Assembly: GCA_021802645.1 (NCBI GenBank) | Contig: JAJZRO010000001.1 | Span: 248,001-312,000 of the forward strand | DNA: 64,000 nucleotides | Reading direction: 5' to 3' | From: Deltaproteobacteria bacterium | GTDB lineage: Bacteria; Desulfobacterota; Desulfobulbia; Desulfobulbales; Desulfurivibrionaceae | Shown: positions 34,732 to 42,808 of the stretch, piece after piece | How the letters are laid out: every line of letters begins with the position of its first letter | How positions within the stretch are numbered: the stretch's first letter is position 1 | Made by a program: the position numbers and the translations under genes | Notes under the pieces: generated by a model | Seen by the model: only the letters and a program-made list of their open reading frames with translations | Databases searched by the model: none | What the model was told of the DNA's origin: nothing

Positions 34732-37700
34732 TCAGCGTACCGCCAGCTCCATGCGCACCGGCACGCCATCGTCCTGGCCCTCTGCCTCTGCGGTCGCGCC
34801 TTCCGCCACCCGCTCCGGCGCCAGCCCGGTCGCCGTCACCAGCTCCTGTAGGATGGCAGCGCGGCGCCTGAGGGCCAGATCCTGCAACTCTTTCTCCACG
34901 AAGGGGGCCGTCTTCACCAGATGCTCGAACAGGGCCTGATAAAAAGCGAGATCATCGCTACCGCCCTTGCCGACCAGCGCCAAAACCGGATTCACTCGGC
35001 GCACCTTGCGGCCGGCATTTTTTTCATACGCCGCCTGGAAGGCATCCACGTCCCCGGAGCCGGCCATGACCTCCAAGGCGCGCTGAGTTTTGGCCTGTTC
35101 GAAGGCCACCGGCGGATCATCCTCCACCTCCAGGGGGATACCGAGGCGCTTGGCCAAGGCACGGCGCACGATCACGGCGCCGTCGAGGTCCCTGGCAAAG
35201 GTGCCGTGCACGGTGAGCACAAGCTTGTCCCGCTGGTCCAACACCTCGGCCACCTTGTACAACTTCTCCCGTTCCGGCGGGGCCACCTCGCTTTGGCCCG
35301 GGGCGAAGAAGACGGTATCCGCCTCCTGGGTGCCAAAGCCGAGCAAGCTGCCCAAGGCGCGGAACGGTGCGGTCGCAATGCGGTTGAGCAGGTTGAGCAC
35401 CGCCTGCCAGATGAGGTGGCCGTAGGAAAACTCCGGGCTGTCCACGTTGCCCCGCACCGGCACGGCGACGTCGATCCTGCCCTGGCTGTCGGTGAGCAGG
35501 GCAATGGCCAGATCCAGGGGCAGCTTGAGGGCGCCGGGGCTCTCCACCTGTTCACCCAGAGTGAAATTCTTGAGCAGCACCTTGTTGTCGCCCAGCAACT
35601 CGCTTTTCTCGATGTGGTAGCCGAGATCGAGGTCCAGCCGACCGCTGGCGATCTCGCGGCCGGCAAAGGTCGCGGTATAGGGGGAGAGCGGCGGCAGATC
35701 CACGTTGCGGAAGAGCACCTTGATGTCGGTGAAACGTTTGGGTGCCATCGGCGCCAGCGAGCCAGTCACCTTGGCCTCGCCGAATTTCCCCACCTGGCCG
35801 TCGAACCGCAGGGTGGTCCGGGTGGCCGGATCGTCGGCGATGTGCAGGGCCGTGCCCCGGAACTTCTCGATTTTGGCGGCAAAGGGCAGCACCAGGCTCC
35901 GGTCGGCGAAATCCACCACCCCATTTTCCAGAAGGATCCGCTCGATGGTGAACGGGAAACGCTTCTCCGCCGGAGGGGCGGTGTCGCTTCGGCTCGGCGG
36001 CGCTTGGGGTGAGACGGTTGGCGCCTTGAAGATCCTGACCAAATTGGTGCTGCGATCCTTGAAAATCATGATCCTGGCCTCTGGCGCCGCCAGGCGGACT
36101 TCGCGGATAGCCAACCGATCCGGCGCGAGGCTCAGGTCGATACCGGAAGCGGCAAGCTCCTGCCAGGCCAGAAAGCGTTTGCCGTTTTTGCTCACGGTGA
36201 GCAGCAGACGGCTGACAGCGGCATTGCCGCTCGCCGTGAGCATCGGCCCCGGCTCTCCGTCGGCCCGGTAGGCCAGGTTGCCGTCCAGGGAAAAATCGCC
36301 TGTCGTCAGGCGCAGCCAGGTATGCCGGCCCAGCAAGGGGTCCAGGGGTCTGAGATCGAGGTGATTGATCCGGACCTGACCGGTTGCCTCCTTAGCGTCC
36401 TGGGTCAGGGAACCCGTCAGCTCCAGGGAACCCCCCTGGGCCACCTCGGCCTTGGCGGCAATCCGCAGGGGGCTTTTGCCCGCCGTATCGATCCCCTCCA
36501 CGCTAAGGCCCAGGTTGCGCAGGTCATACGCCACCGCCGGCTGGAAACCCTGATCCGCGAAATCCACCGCAAAACCGGTGAGCGCCAGCCGGCCCACCGC
36601 GAATCGCCAAGGGGCTTCGCGCGCTGCCGCAGCAGCGCCTTTCGCTGCCGGTCTTGCTCCTCTTTCCTCGGCTGGTTGGAGTGGGGCCTGGCTCCTTGCC
36701 TTCTCCGCTGCCAGGGAAGCCAGCACCCGCTGCCAGTCCAGCACGCCACCAGGATCGCGGCTGGCCATGAGGCGCCCGCCGGACAAGGCAATCGTCGGGA
36801 AACGGAGCTGCCGCGCCTTCAGATCAAAGGAGCCATTGAGGGCCTCCAGCCTGTCCAGCCGCAGGAGAGGCTGTTCCGCCCCCTTTTCCTTGAAAACAAG
36901 CTCCCGCAGCGAGAAATCCAGCGGACGCACCGTCAGGGCGGTTTCGCCCTTATGGTAGGCAAAGCGATAGTCCAGCTTCAGGTGGGCCTTGCCGGCGGGC
37001 TCAGCCAGATTGCCGTGTACCGGCAGGAACTTCCAGACCGCGGCGGGCGGCAGATCGTCGATGGCCAGAGTGCCGCTGGCCGCAAGCGGCACCAACGAGC
37101 TCTTTCCCCGCCAGCCCAGCTTGCCGCCTCCCGGTAGCCCGGCAGTCACCGCGTAGGAACCGTTCCGCTCCGGCAGGGTGGAAATCCCGTTCAATTCAAT
37201 GGCCACCGGCGCCAGGGTGGTCTTGACCGGCGCTGCCCCGGAGTCATCGGCAAAATGCACGGTGCCGCCGGCGACGGCCACATGCTTGAGGAGCAACCGG
37301 GCCGGCTTCTCGTCGGGCGGTTCGTCCTTTTTCGACAGCAGCTCCAGGAAGGTTGCCAGGTTGAGGCGGCCGTCACGGCCAATGACCAGATCCAGGGTGG
37401 GGGTTTCGAGCCTGATGTCGGCAAAGGTCCAGGCGCGGCGAACAAGGCTTTCCAGTTCGAAATCGACGAACAGCCGGGCAAAGGCCAGCAGCGGCCTTCC
37501 CTCGGCATCCGCCAGGCGGAGGTTCGTGACCTCAACGGTGAAGAGCAGGGGGTTGATCCGCACCCGATCGAAACGCACCTGGTGGTGCAGCTTCTCGGTC
37601 ACATAACGCGGCAGATAGCGTTTGACCAGCCAGGGGGCCAGGAAAAAGCCCGCCAGGGCATAGCATAACAACACGGCCGCCGCGATGATGGCACCACGGC

Positions 37701-37770
37701 TGCAAAGCCAACGCAGCCAACGCGGTTGCCCGGCCGCCGGATCGGGCTGCCCCCCCTTCTTGCCCCACAT
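34732..37770 (-). CDS. DUF748 (AsmA-like) inner-membrane-anchored periplasmic protein
   Basis: A 1012-residue protein with one membrane segment near residues 25-45 and a long periplasmic part built of AsmA/TamB-like beta repeats. HHQVRFDRVRINPLLFTVEV followed by LRLADAEGRPLL is the DUF748 signature, and the C terminus has an OmpA-like segment (VFFAPGQSEVAPPE). Such proteins are thought to bridge the periplasm and carry phospholipid towards the outer membrane. ATG 37770 with GGAGGA upstream is taken as start; the frame opens 16 codons earlier. The protease gene lies upstream on the same strand with a 127-base gap. Confidence 0.85.
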   Translation of the reverse strand: MWGKKGGQPDPAAGQPRWLRWLCSRGAIIAAAVLLCYALAGFFLAPWLVKRYLPRYVTEKLHHQVRFDRVRINPLLFTVEVTNLRLADAEGRPLLAFARLFVDFELESLVRRAWTFADIRLETPTLDLVIGRDGRLNLATFLELLSKKDEPPDEKPARLLLKHVAVAGGTVHFADDSGAAPVKTTLAPVAIELNGISTLPERNGSYAVTAGLPGGGKLGWRGKSSLVPLAASGTLAIDDLPPAAVWKFLPVHGNLAEPAGKAHLKLDYRFAYHKGETALTVRPLDFSLRELVFKEKGAEQPLLRLDRLEALNGSFDLKARQLRFPTIALSGGRLMASRDPGGVLDWQRVLASLAAEKARSQAPLQPAEERGARPAAKGAAAAAREAPWRFAVGRLALTGFAVDFADQGFQPAVAYDLRNLGLSVEGIDTAGKSPLRIAAKAEVAQGGSLELTGSLTQDAKEATGQVRINHLDLRPLDPLLGRHTWLRLTTGDFSLDGNLAYRADGEPGPMLTASGNAAVSRLLLTVSKNGKRFLAWQELAASGIDLSLAPDRLAIREVRLAAPEARIMIFKDRSTNLVRIFKAPTVSPQAPPSRSDTAPPAEKRFPFTIERILLENGVVDFADRSLVLPFAAKIEKFRGTALHIADDPATRTTLRFDGQVGKFGEAKVTGSLAPMAPKRFTDIKVLFRNVDLPPLSPYTATFAGREIASGRLDLDLGYHIEKSELLGDNKVLLKNFTLGEQVESPGALKLPLDLAIALLTDSQGRIDVAVPVRGNVDSPEFSYGHLIWQAVLNLLNRIATAPFRALGSLLGFGTQEADTVFFAPGQSEVAPPEREKLYKVAEVLDQRDKLVLTVHGTFARDLDGAVIVRRALAKRLGIPLEVEDDPPVAFEQAKTQRALEVMAGSGDVDAFQAAYEKNAGRKVRRVNPVLALVGKGGSDDLAFYQALFEHLVKTAPFVEKELQDLALRRRAAILQELVTATGLAPERVAEGATAEAEGQDDGVPVRMELAVR

Positions 37771-37897
37771 GGCGCGTCCTCCTTGGAAAACTGGCGAAGA
37801 AAAAGTAATCGCCAGCAACCCCTGGCTGACATCTTTCCTTACTTCATTTGTAGCGGGGAAATCGGGCCACTGTCAACGCAAAAGCCGGGCCGCCCTC

Positions 37898-39058
37898 CTA
37901 CCTACGTGCCCCTTGGATGTAGAAGGAAAACTCTTGCAATACCTGCGCCATGGGGATGGCGAAACCAATCCCCTGGGCACCCCGCAGGACCATGGTATTC
38001 ACCCCCACCGCCTCGCCGGCCTCGTTCACCAAGGGACCGCCGGAGTTGCCGGAGTTGATGGCCGCGTCGGTCTGCAGGAACGGCTGCCCATTGATCTCGC
38101 GGTAACCGGAGACGACCCCCGTGGTCACCGACTGCCGCAATCCGAGGGGGTTGCCAATGGCATAGACCTTGGTTCCTTGGGGATAGTGGAGCGAATCCGC
38201 TGCCGCCCGCACCACGGGCGGATCATTCACATAGATTGTGAGCAGGGCGAGGTCGAAGTTCGGGCTCACGGTCACCGAGCCCACCGAATATTCGCTGCCG
38301 TCGATGAGAACCACCCGTATCTCACCGCTTGAGGCCTTTTCAATGGTCTGCAGCCTGGCCTGCAAGTCGTCGTGGACCGCCTTGCCCTTGGCGTAGCGCT
38401 CCTCCCGCAGCTTGAGCTGGAGCTCGGCCTGCGTCTTGACCGGACTGGCCGGCAGTTCCTGCACCTTCTGCTCCAGATAGTCGAGACTGTTCCTTTCGGC
38501 GTCGAGCTGCTGTTTGATGCTGTCGCGCTGGGCCGTGAGCGCGGCCAGCTGCTGACGGTCGAACTCCACCACATGCCGGTTGGTGACGATATGGCCCTCG
38601 CTGTCCACAAAGAAGCCCGTACCGAACCCCCAGGAACTTTTGACCAGGACCGTGGCGTTTCGCACCCGTTCCGCCGCATTCGACGGCGGGAACTTGCGGT
38701 TCAGTTCGGCGGCCAGCCCGCCTGGCGCGCCGCCGGATGCCGATTCGCGGTGCGCCGCCCCCGTCTGTTCCCCTGGCACCGCAGCGACCTGCGCGTTCCC
38801 CGGCACCAGCGGCCGATCTTTCCCGCGCAGCAGCCAGTAGGTGCCGCCGCTGGCCACGGCAAACGCCAACACACAGATCAGGCCAATCAACCACGCCGGC
38901 CAACCGCCTTTTTCGACTGCGACCTCTTCCACGCCGGCCGCCTCCGGATCGGCCTCCTGATTGCCAAGCAGCCGCTCGTAATAACGGGCAAAGATGATGC
39001 CGCACCGGCCGCACTCCAGCGTGTTTTCCTGTTCGTTCCCGCACTTCGGACAGCGCAT
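37898..39058 (-). CDS. Zinc-ribbon, membrane-anchored trypsin-like (S1C) serine protease with coiled-coil insertion
   Basis: A 386-residue protein with unusual order. Residues 3-22 are a zinc ribbon (CPKCG, CGRCG), 55-77 a membrane segment, and from about 140 a trypsin/DegP-like protease: GFGTGFFVDSEGHIVTNRHVV (His), NFDLALLTI (Asp) and INSGNSGGPLVNEAGEAVGV (Ser). Between His and Asp lies about 85 residues of charged heptad-like helix (LAALTAQRDSIKQQLDAERN and on), absent from DegP. There is no PDZ domain. The ribbon would face the cytoplasm and the protease the periplasm. All three catalytic residues are present. Substrate unknown. Confidence 0.87.
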   Translation of the reverse strand: MRCPKCGNEQENTLECGRCGIIFARYYERLLGNQEADPEAAGVEEVAVEKGGWPAWLIGLICVLAFAVASGGTYWLLRGKDRPLVPGNAQVAAVPGEQTGAAHRESASGGAPGGLAAELNRKFPPSNAAERVRNATVLVKSSWGFGTGFFVDSEGHIVTNRHVVEFDRQQLAALTAQRDSIKQQLDAERNSLDYLEQKVQELPASPVKTQAELQLKLREERYAKGKAVHDDLQARLQTIEKASSGEIRVVLIDGSEYSVGSVTVSPNFDLALLTIYVNDPPVVRAAADSLHYPQGTKVYAIGNPLGLRQSVTTGVVSGYREINGQPFLQTDAAINSGNSGGPLVNEAGEAVGVNTMVLRGAQGIGFAIPMAQVLQEFSFYIQGARR

Positions 39059-39252
39059 TCCATCCCCCCCTGTTCACTATGTCCCAGCACCGCACGCAAC
39101 ATCATACGGCAACTTTTTGTTATTGTGACCGGTTTTTCCCTGCCTGGCAAGCGCTTTCGGACCTTCCAACAAAGGCTTCAACTTTGGCACCAAAGGCGGT
39201 ATGATGCGGCTGATTATCCTTTCACCAACTACTGCTAAGGAGATTGTACGCC

Positions 39253-39837
39253 ATGAAACGTTTGACGCTCTGGCTCGGCCTTATTCTCATGACCACCAGC
39301 CTCACCGGCTGCGGCTACAACCAGATTCAGCGCAACGATGAGGCGGTGACCGCCGCCTGGGGTGATGTCGAGGCCGCCTACCAGCGCCGCGCCGACCTCA
39401 TCCCCAACCTGGTCGAGGTGGTCAAGGGCTATGCCGCCCACGAGAAGGAGACCCTCACCGCGGTGACCGAGGCGCGGGCCAAGGTAGGCCAGATGAAGCT
39501 CGGGGCCGACGTGATCAACAACCCGCAGGCCATGGCCCAGTTCCAGGCCGCCCAGGGCGGGATCAGTTCGGCCCTCTCGCGCCTCATGGTGGTGGCGGAG
39601 CGATACCCGGATCTCAAGGCCAACCAGAACTTCGCCGATCTCCAGCACCAGCTCGAAGGCACGGAAAACCGCATCAACGTGGCGCGGGTACGCTACAACG
39701 AGGCCGTACAGGTCTTCAACACCTCGATCCGCACCTTCCCCAACAACCTGACCAACAACATGCTGCTGCACCTCCAGCGCAAGGAGCCGTTCAAGGCCGA
39801 GGCCGGGGCCGAGAAGGCGCCCAAGGTCAAGTTCTAG
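39253..39837 (+). CDS. lemA: LemA family lipoprotein
   Basis: A 194-residue protein with a lipoprotein signal (lipobox LTGC at residues 18-21) and the LemA helical domain: AYQRRADLIPNLVEVVKGYA, ARAKVGQMKL, ENRINVARVRYNEAVQVFN. LemA proteins are all-helical, membrane-anchored and of unknown biochemical role. AAGGAG lies ahead of ATG 39253; a TTG nine bases upstream is a less likely start. It is followed 9 bases later by two genes for TPM-domain proteins, a LemA-TPM-TPM arrangement that is common in proteobacteria and suggests a shared envelope complex. Confidence 0.93.
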   Translation: MKRLTLWLGLILMTTSLTGCGYNQIQRNDEAVTAAWGDVEAAYQRRADLIPNLVEVVKGYAAHEKETLTAVTEARAKVGQMKLGADVINNPQAMAQFQAAQGGISSALSRLMVVAERYPDLKANQNFADLQHQLEGTENRINVARVRYNEAVQVFNTSIRTFPNNLTNNMLLHLQRKEPFKAEAGAEKAPKVKF

Positions 39838-39846
39838 GGCAGAGCT

Positions 39847-40749
39847 GTGCGGCACTCCCTACAACATAGAGACTGGCTCGCGCTGCTTGCCAGCCTTTGG
39901 CTGCTGCTCCTCACCACCACCGCGTGGGCGCGGGAGGTTCCGGCCTACCAGGGCTACGTCAACGACTACGCCGGCATGATTTCGCCGGCCGCGCGGCAGC
40001 AGCTCACCGATCTTCTTGCCGGCTTCGACCGCTCCGATTCTACCCAGGTGGCGATCCTCACCGTCGACTCGCTGGAGGGCGAGGATATCGAGGGCTTCTC
40101 CATCCGGGTAGTGGACCAGTGGAAGGTGGGCCAGAAGGGCAAGGACAACGGCGTGCTCCTCTTGGTGGCCAAACAGGATCGCAAGATCCGCATCGAGGTG
40201 GGCCGCGGGCTCGAAGGGGTGCTCACCGACCTCTTGGCCGGCCGCATCGTCGATCAGGTCATCACCCCGGCTTTCAAGGCAGGCCAGTTCGACCAGGGCT
40301 TTCTTGACGGCGCCAACGCCATCATCGCCGCCACCCGCGGCGAATTCAAGGCCGAACCCCGCGCCCGCAACCGCCTCACCGGCGACAAGGCGCCGCCCAT
40401 CGTAAGTTACCTCTTTGTCGCCCTGCTGCTCGTCGCCTTCCTGGGCAATCTCTCCCGCACGGTGGGAGCCGGCACCGGCGCGGTGCTGCTGCCGCTCGCG
40501 GTTTACGGCGGCATGGGCGGCGCCCTGCCGCTCCTCTTCCTGCTGCTGCTCATCCCCGTGGGTGCGGTGGCCGGCCTGATCCTGCCGCTCCTGCTCAATG
40601 CCTTCATGTCCGGTGGCGGTTTCTATGGCGGCGGGGGTGGCTTTGGTGGCGGCTTCGGGGATGGAGGTGGTTTTGGTGGTGGCGGAGGCGGTTTCGGCGG
40701 CTTTGGTGGAGGCGGCTTCGGTGGCGGCGGCGCCTCGGGAGGATGGTGA
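39847..40749 (+). CDS. TPM-domain protein with glycine-rich tail (YgcG-like)
   Basis: A 300-residue protein starting at GTG 39847. A signal peptide ends after TTAWA; residues 35-160 are a TPM domain (YVNDYAGMISPAARQQL, QVAILTVDSLEG, DNGVLLLVAKQDRKIRIEVG, GLEGVLTDLLAGRIVD). Two membrane segments follow around 180-245, then a tail of almost only Gly, Phe and Ala (FGGGGGGFGGFGGGGFGGGG, then WStop). The family is linked to photosystem or membrane protein repair in plants and to LemA partners in bacteria, without a settled function. The stop codon overlaps the ATG of the next gene (TGATG). Confidence 0.9.
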   Translation: MRHSLQHRDWLALLASLWLLLLTTTAWAREVPAYQGYVNDYAGMISPAARQQLTDLLAGFDRSDSTQVAILTVDSLEGEDIEGFSIRVVDQWKVGQKGKDNGVLLLVAKQDRKIRIEVGRGLEGVLTDLLAGRIVDQVITPAFKAGQFDQGFLDGANAIIAATRGEFKAEPRARNRLTGDKAPPIVSYLFVALLLVAFLGNLSRTVGAGTGAVLLPLAVYGGMGGALPLLFLLLLIPVGAVAGLILPLLLNAFMSGGGFYGGGGGFGGGFGDGGGFGGGGGGFGGFGGGGFGGGGASGGW

Positions 40750-41378
40750 TGCAGGCAGACAACTTCTTCAGCCCAGCGGAAAAAGAGACCATTGCCCAAT
40801 GCATCGGCCGGGTGGAAAAAGAAACGGCCGGTGAGATTGTGGTGCTGGTCGCCAACCAGAGCGACCGCTACCCCGAAGGCCCGCTCATGGCCGGCATCAT
40901 CCTCGGCACCCTCGCGGCGCTGGTAGCGACCGACCTCTTTCTTCACGACTCGCTCTGGCTCTTCCTGCCGCTGGCGACCATCGCGGCCTTTGCCATCGGC
41001 TGGCTCACCAGCAGGGTGCCCGCCCTGAAGCGCCTCTTCCTGTCCCAGGCCCGCGTCCAGGAAGAGGTGGTCCAGCGGGCGCTCCAGGTCTTCTACGAAA
41101 AAGGGCTCCACAAAACGCGAGACGCCACCGGCGTGCTCTTCTTTATTTCACTGCTGGAACGCAAGGTTTGGATTTTGGCCGACCAGGGCATCCACCAGAA
41201 GATCAGCCAAGAGACTCTGAACCAGCACGCCATCAGCGTGGCAACCGGCATCAAAGAAGGCCGCGCTGCCCAAGCGCTCTGCCGCGAGATCAAGCAGATC
41301 GGCGCCATCCTGGCCCAGCACTTCCCCATCAAACCGGACGACACCAACGAGCTGCCCAACGAGGTGCAGACGGCGTAA
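40749..41378 (+). CDS. Second TPM-domain membrane protein
   Basis: A 209-residue protein with a shortened N-terminal TPM part (ETIAQCIGRVEKETAGEIVVLVA), two membrane segments near 48-88 and a second TPM-like half (LFFISLLERKVWILADQGIH). It starts at ATG 40749 on the stop codon of the first TPM gene with GGGAGG six bases upstream; ATG 40743 is an alternative. It is probably co-transcribed with lemA and the first TPM gene and acts with them in the envelope. No signal peptide is seen. Confidence 0.88.
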   Translation: MQADNFFSPAEKETIAQCIGRVEKETAGEIVVLVANQSDRYPEGPLMAGIILGTLAALVATDLFLHDSLWLFLPLATIAAFAIGWLTSRVPALKRLFLSQARVQEEVVQRALQVFYEKGLHKTRDATGVLFFISLLERKVWILADQGIHQKISQETLNQHAISVATGIKEGRAAQALCREIKQIGAILAQHFPIKPDDTNELPNEVQTA

Positions 41379-41405
41379 TTGGCCATTTCTGAAAAGGAAC
41401 TTCTT

Positions 41406-41864
41406 ATGGCAATTGAAGCTGCGCTGCTGAAAACTGTCGTCGACGCCATCCTTGCTGCTTTGAAGAAAATCAAAGGCATTAAAGTCAAAAAAGCCGCAGC
41501 CTCCGAGTTAAGTGAAGTTATCCGAAGTCTCCTCCAAATCAATCCGGACTTAACAAACGCCGAAGCAAAGATTTTGGCCGCTAAAGCCGCCGGCATCATC
41601 TCCAAGGATCTCTTCCTTGCAGAGGAAATGCTCACATCCATCAAGAAGAAGTCACGAGTGGCCACCGCAAAGAAAATAACCGCCGAAAGTGCTTATGCCA
41701 CAACAAAGAAAGCGACAAAAAAAACGTCTCTCAAAAAGACTACACGGAAAGCCAAAGCAATTGCGGACCGAAAGCCGTTGACCAACTCAAGCACGAAAAG
41801 AACTACAAAAACAAGCAAGCTCTCTATAGCCACACCGGCCAACCGTAAAAAAAATGCCTCATAA
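41406..41864 (+). CDS. Histone H1-like lysine-rich protein
   Basis: A 152-residue protein with an N-terminal helical part of about 90 residues (LKTVVDAILAALKKIKGIKVKKAA) and a C-terminal tail full of Lys, Thr, Ala and Ser (KKATKKTSLKKTTRKAKA). Such tails bind DNA in bacterial H1-like proteins, but the N-terminal part is not a known DNA-binding fold to me. The gene is clearly more AT-rich than its neighbours (codons such as AAA, ACA, TCA are common), which hints at recent transfer. ATG 41406 with AAAGGAA upstream is preferred over a TTG at 41379. It overlaps the flavin reductase gene by 11 bases. Confidence 0.7.
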   Translation: MAIEAALLKTVVDAILAALKKIKGIKVKKAAASELSEVIRSLLQINPDLTNAEAKILAAKAAGIISKDLFLAEEMLTSIKKKSRVATAKKITAESAYATTKKATKKTSLKKTTRKAKAIADRKPLTNSSTKRTTKTSKLSIATPANRKKNAS

Positions 41865-42486
41865 ACACCCCATCGAAAAACAATCCTGGAAGCCGGGGAA
41901 CGTACTCTCGCCTGTGCCAGTGGTGCTGGTGAGTTGCGGCGGCACAGCCGAGTGGCAGCCCAACATCATCACCATTGCCTGGGTCGGCAGCGTGTGCAGC
42001 GATCCGCCCATGCTCTCCATCTCGGTGCGGCCGGAGCGCCACTCCTACGAGATCATCAAGTCTTCGGGCGAGTTTGTGGTGAACGTGCCGAGTCGCGAGC
42101 AGGCGAAGATTACCGACTGGTGCGGTATGGTCTCGGGCCGCAAGGTGGATAAGTTCAAGGAAGCGAAACTCACGCCAGGGGCGGCGCTCAAGGTCGGCTG
42201 CCCGATCATCCAGGAATGCCCGATCAACATCGAGTGCCAGGTGCGGCAAACGCTGGCCTTGGGCACCCACACCATGTTCGTGGCCGAGGTGGTGGGGGTG
42301 CAGGTGACCACGGCGCTCATCGACGCCAAGGGTAAGCTGCGGCTCGACCAGGCCGGCCTCATTGCCTATGGCCTAGGCCACTACTTTCCGCTCGGCCCGG
42401 CCATCGACCATTTCGGCTTTTCCATCCGCAAGCGGAAGCCCAAGCCCCGCACCACCAAGCCGGCCAGCCGGCCCCGCAAGAAATAG
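41854..42486 (+). CDS. Flavin reductase family protein (FMN-binding split barrel)
   Basis: A 210-residue protein of the flavin reductase-like/flavoredoxin group: NVLSPVPVVLVSCGG, WQPNIITIAWVGSVCSDPPMLSISV (FMN-binding region), RHSYEIIKSSGEFVVNVPS, DWCGMVSGRKVDKF. The tail is basic (RKRKPKPRTTKPASRPRKK). These proteins bind FMN and pass electrons from NAD(P)H or act in sulfur/metal reduction in anaerobes; the substrate is unknown. The gene begins within the last codons of the histone-like gene. Confidence 0.88.
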   Translation: MPHKHPIEKQSWKPGNVLSPVPVVLVSCGGTAEWQPNIITIAWVGSVCSDPPMLSISVRPERHSYEIIKSSGEFVVNVPSREQAKITDWCGMVSGRKVDKFKEAKLTPGAALKVGCPIIQECPINIECQVRQTLALGTHTMFVAEVVGVQVTTALIDAKGKLRLDQAGLIAYGLGHYFPLGPAIDHFGFSIRKRKPKPRTTKPASRPRKK

Positions 42487-42488
42487 CC

Positions 42489-42701
42489 ATGCGCATTACC
42501 TTGGACCTGCCGGACAAATTGCTGAACAAGGCCATGAAGGTATCCCGCAGCAGGACAAGAAACGAGGCAATTATCACTGCTCTGGAGGAGTTGATCCGCA
42601 ACCGGAAGGTCGCGGAACTCAAATCGCTCAAGGGCAAGGCGGACCTGGTCGTTGACCTCGACGCCGTGCGCGGTCGTCACAGATTGTCCAAGTTGACATA
42701 G
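42489..42701 (+). CDS. VapB-like type II antitoxin, apparently without a toxin gene
   Basis: A 70-residue protein with ribbon-helix-helix N terminus (MRITLDLPDKLLNKAMKVS, RTRNEAIITALEELIRNRK) and a tail that in VapB binds the PIN toxin (LKGKADLVVDLDAVRGR). It is two bases after the flavin reductase gene. No VapC PIN-domain gene follows: the 107 bases to the end of purL contain only a 33-codon open frame starting at a GTG on the antitoxin stop codon, with no PIN motif. It may be an orphan antitoxin or the rest of a lost toxin-antitoxin pair. Confidence 0.8.
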   Translation: MRITLDLPDKLLNKAMKVSRSRTRNEAIITALEELIRNRKVAELKSLKGKADLVVDLDAVRGRHRLSKLT

Positions 42702-42808
42702 TGGACCGGGTGGAGCGCTTCCGCCCTCCCTTTTTCGCGACGCCGCCAAGGAACGTCCTGCAAACAGTCACCGACAAAGGTATCGGCGTGACTGTGGACT
42801 GAACGAAC

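Noticed and set aside
39180-39206. Sigma-54 promoter before lemA (TTGGCACC)
   Set aside because: The -12 TTGC part is missing; a weak TATGAT alone remains.
42701-42802. VapC toxin downstream of the VapB-like gene
   Set aside because: Only a 33-codon frame exists, without PIN-domain acidic residues or the usual length of about 130 residues.
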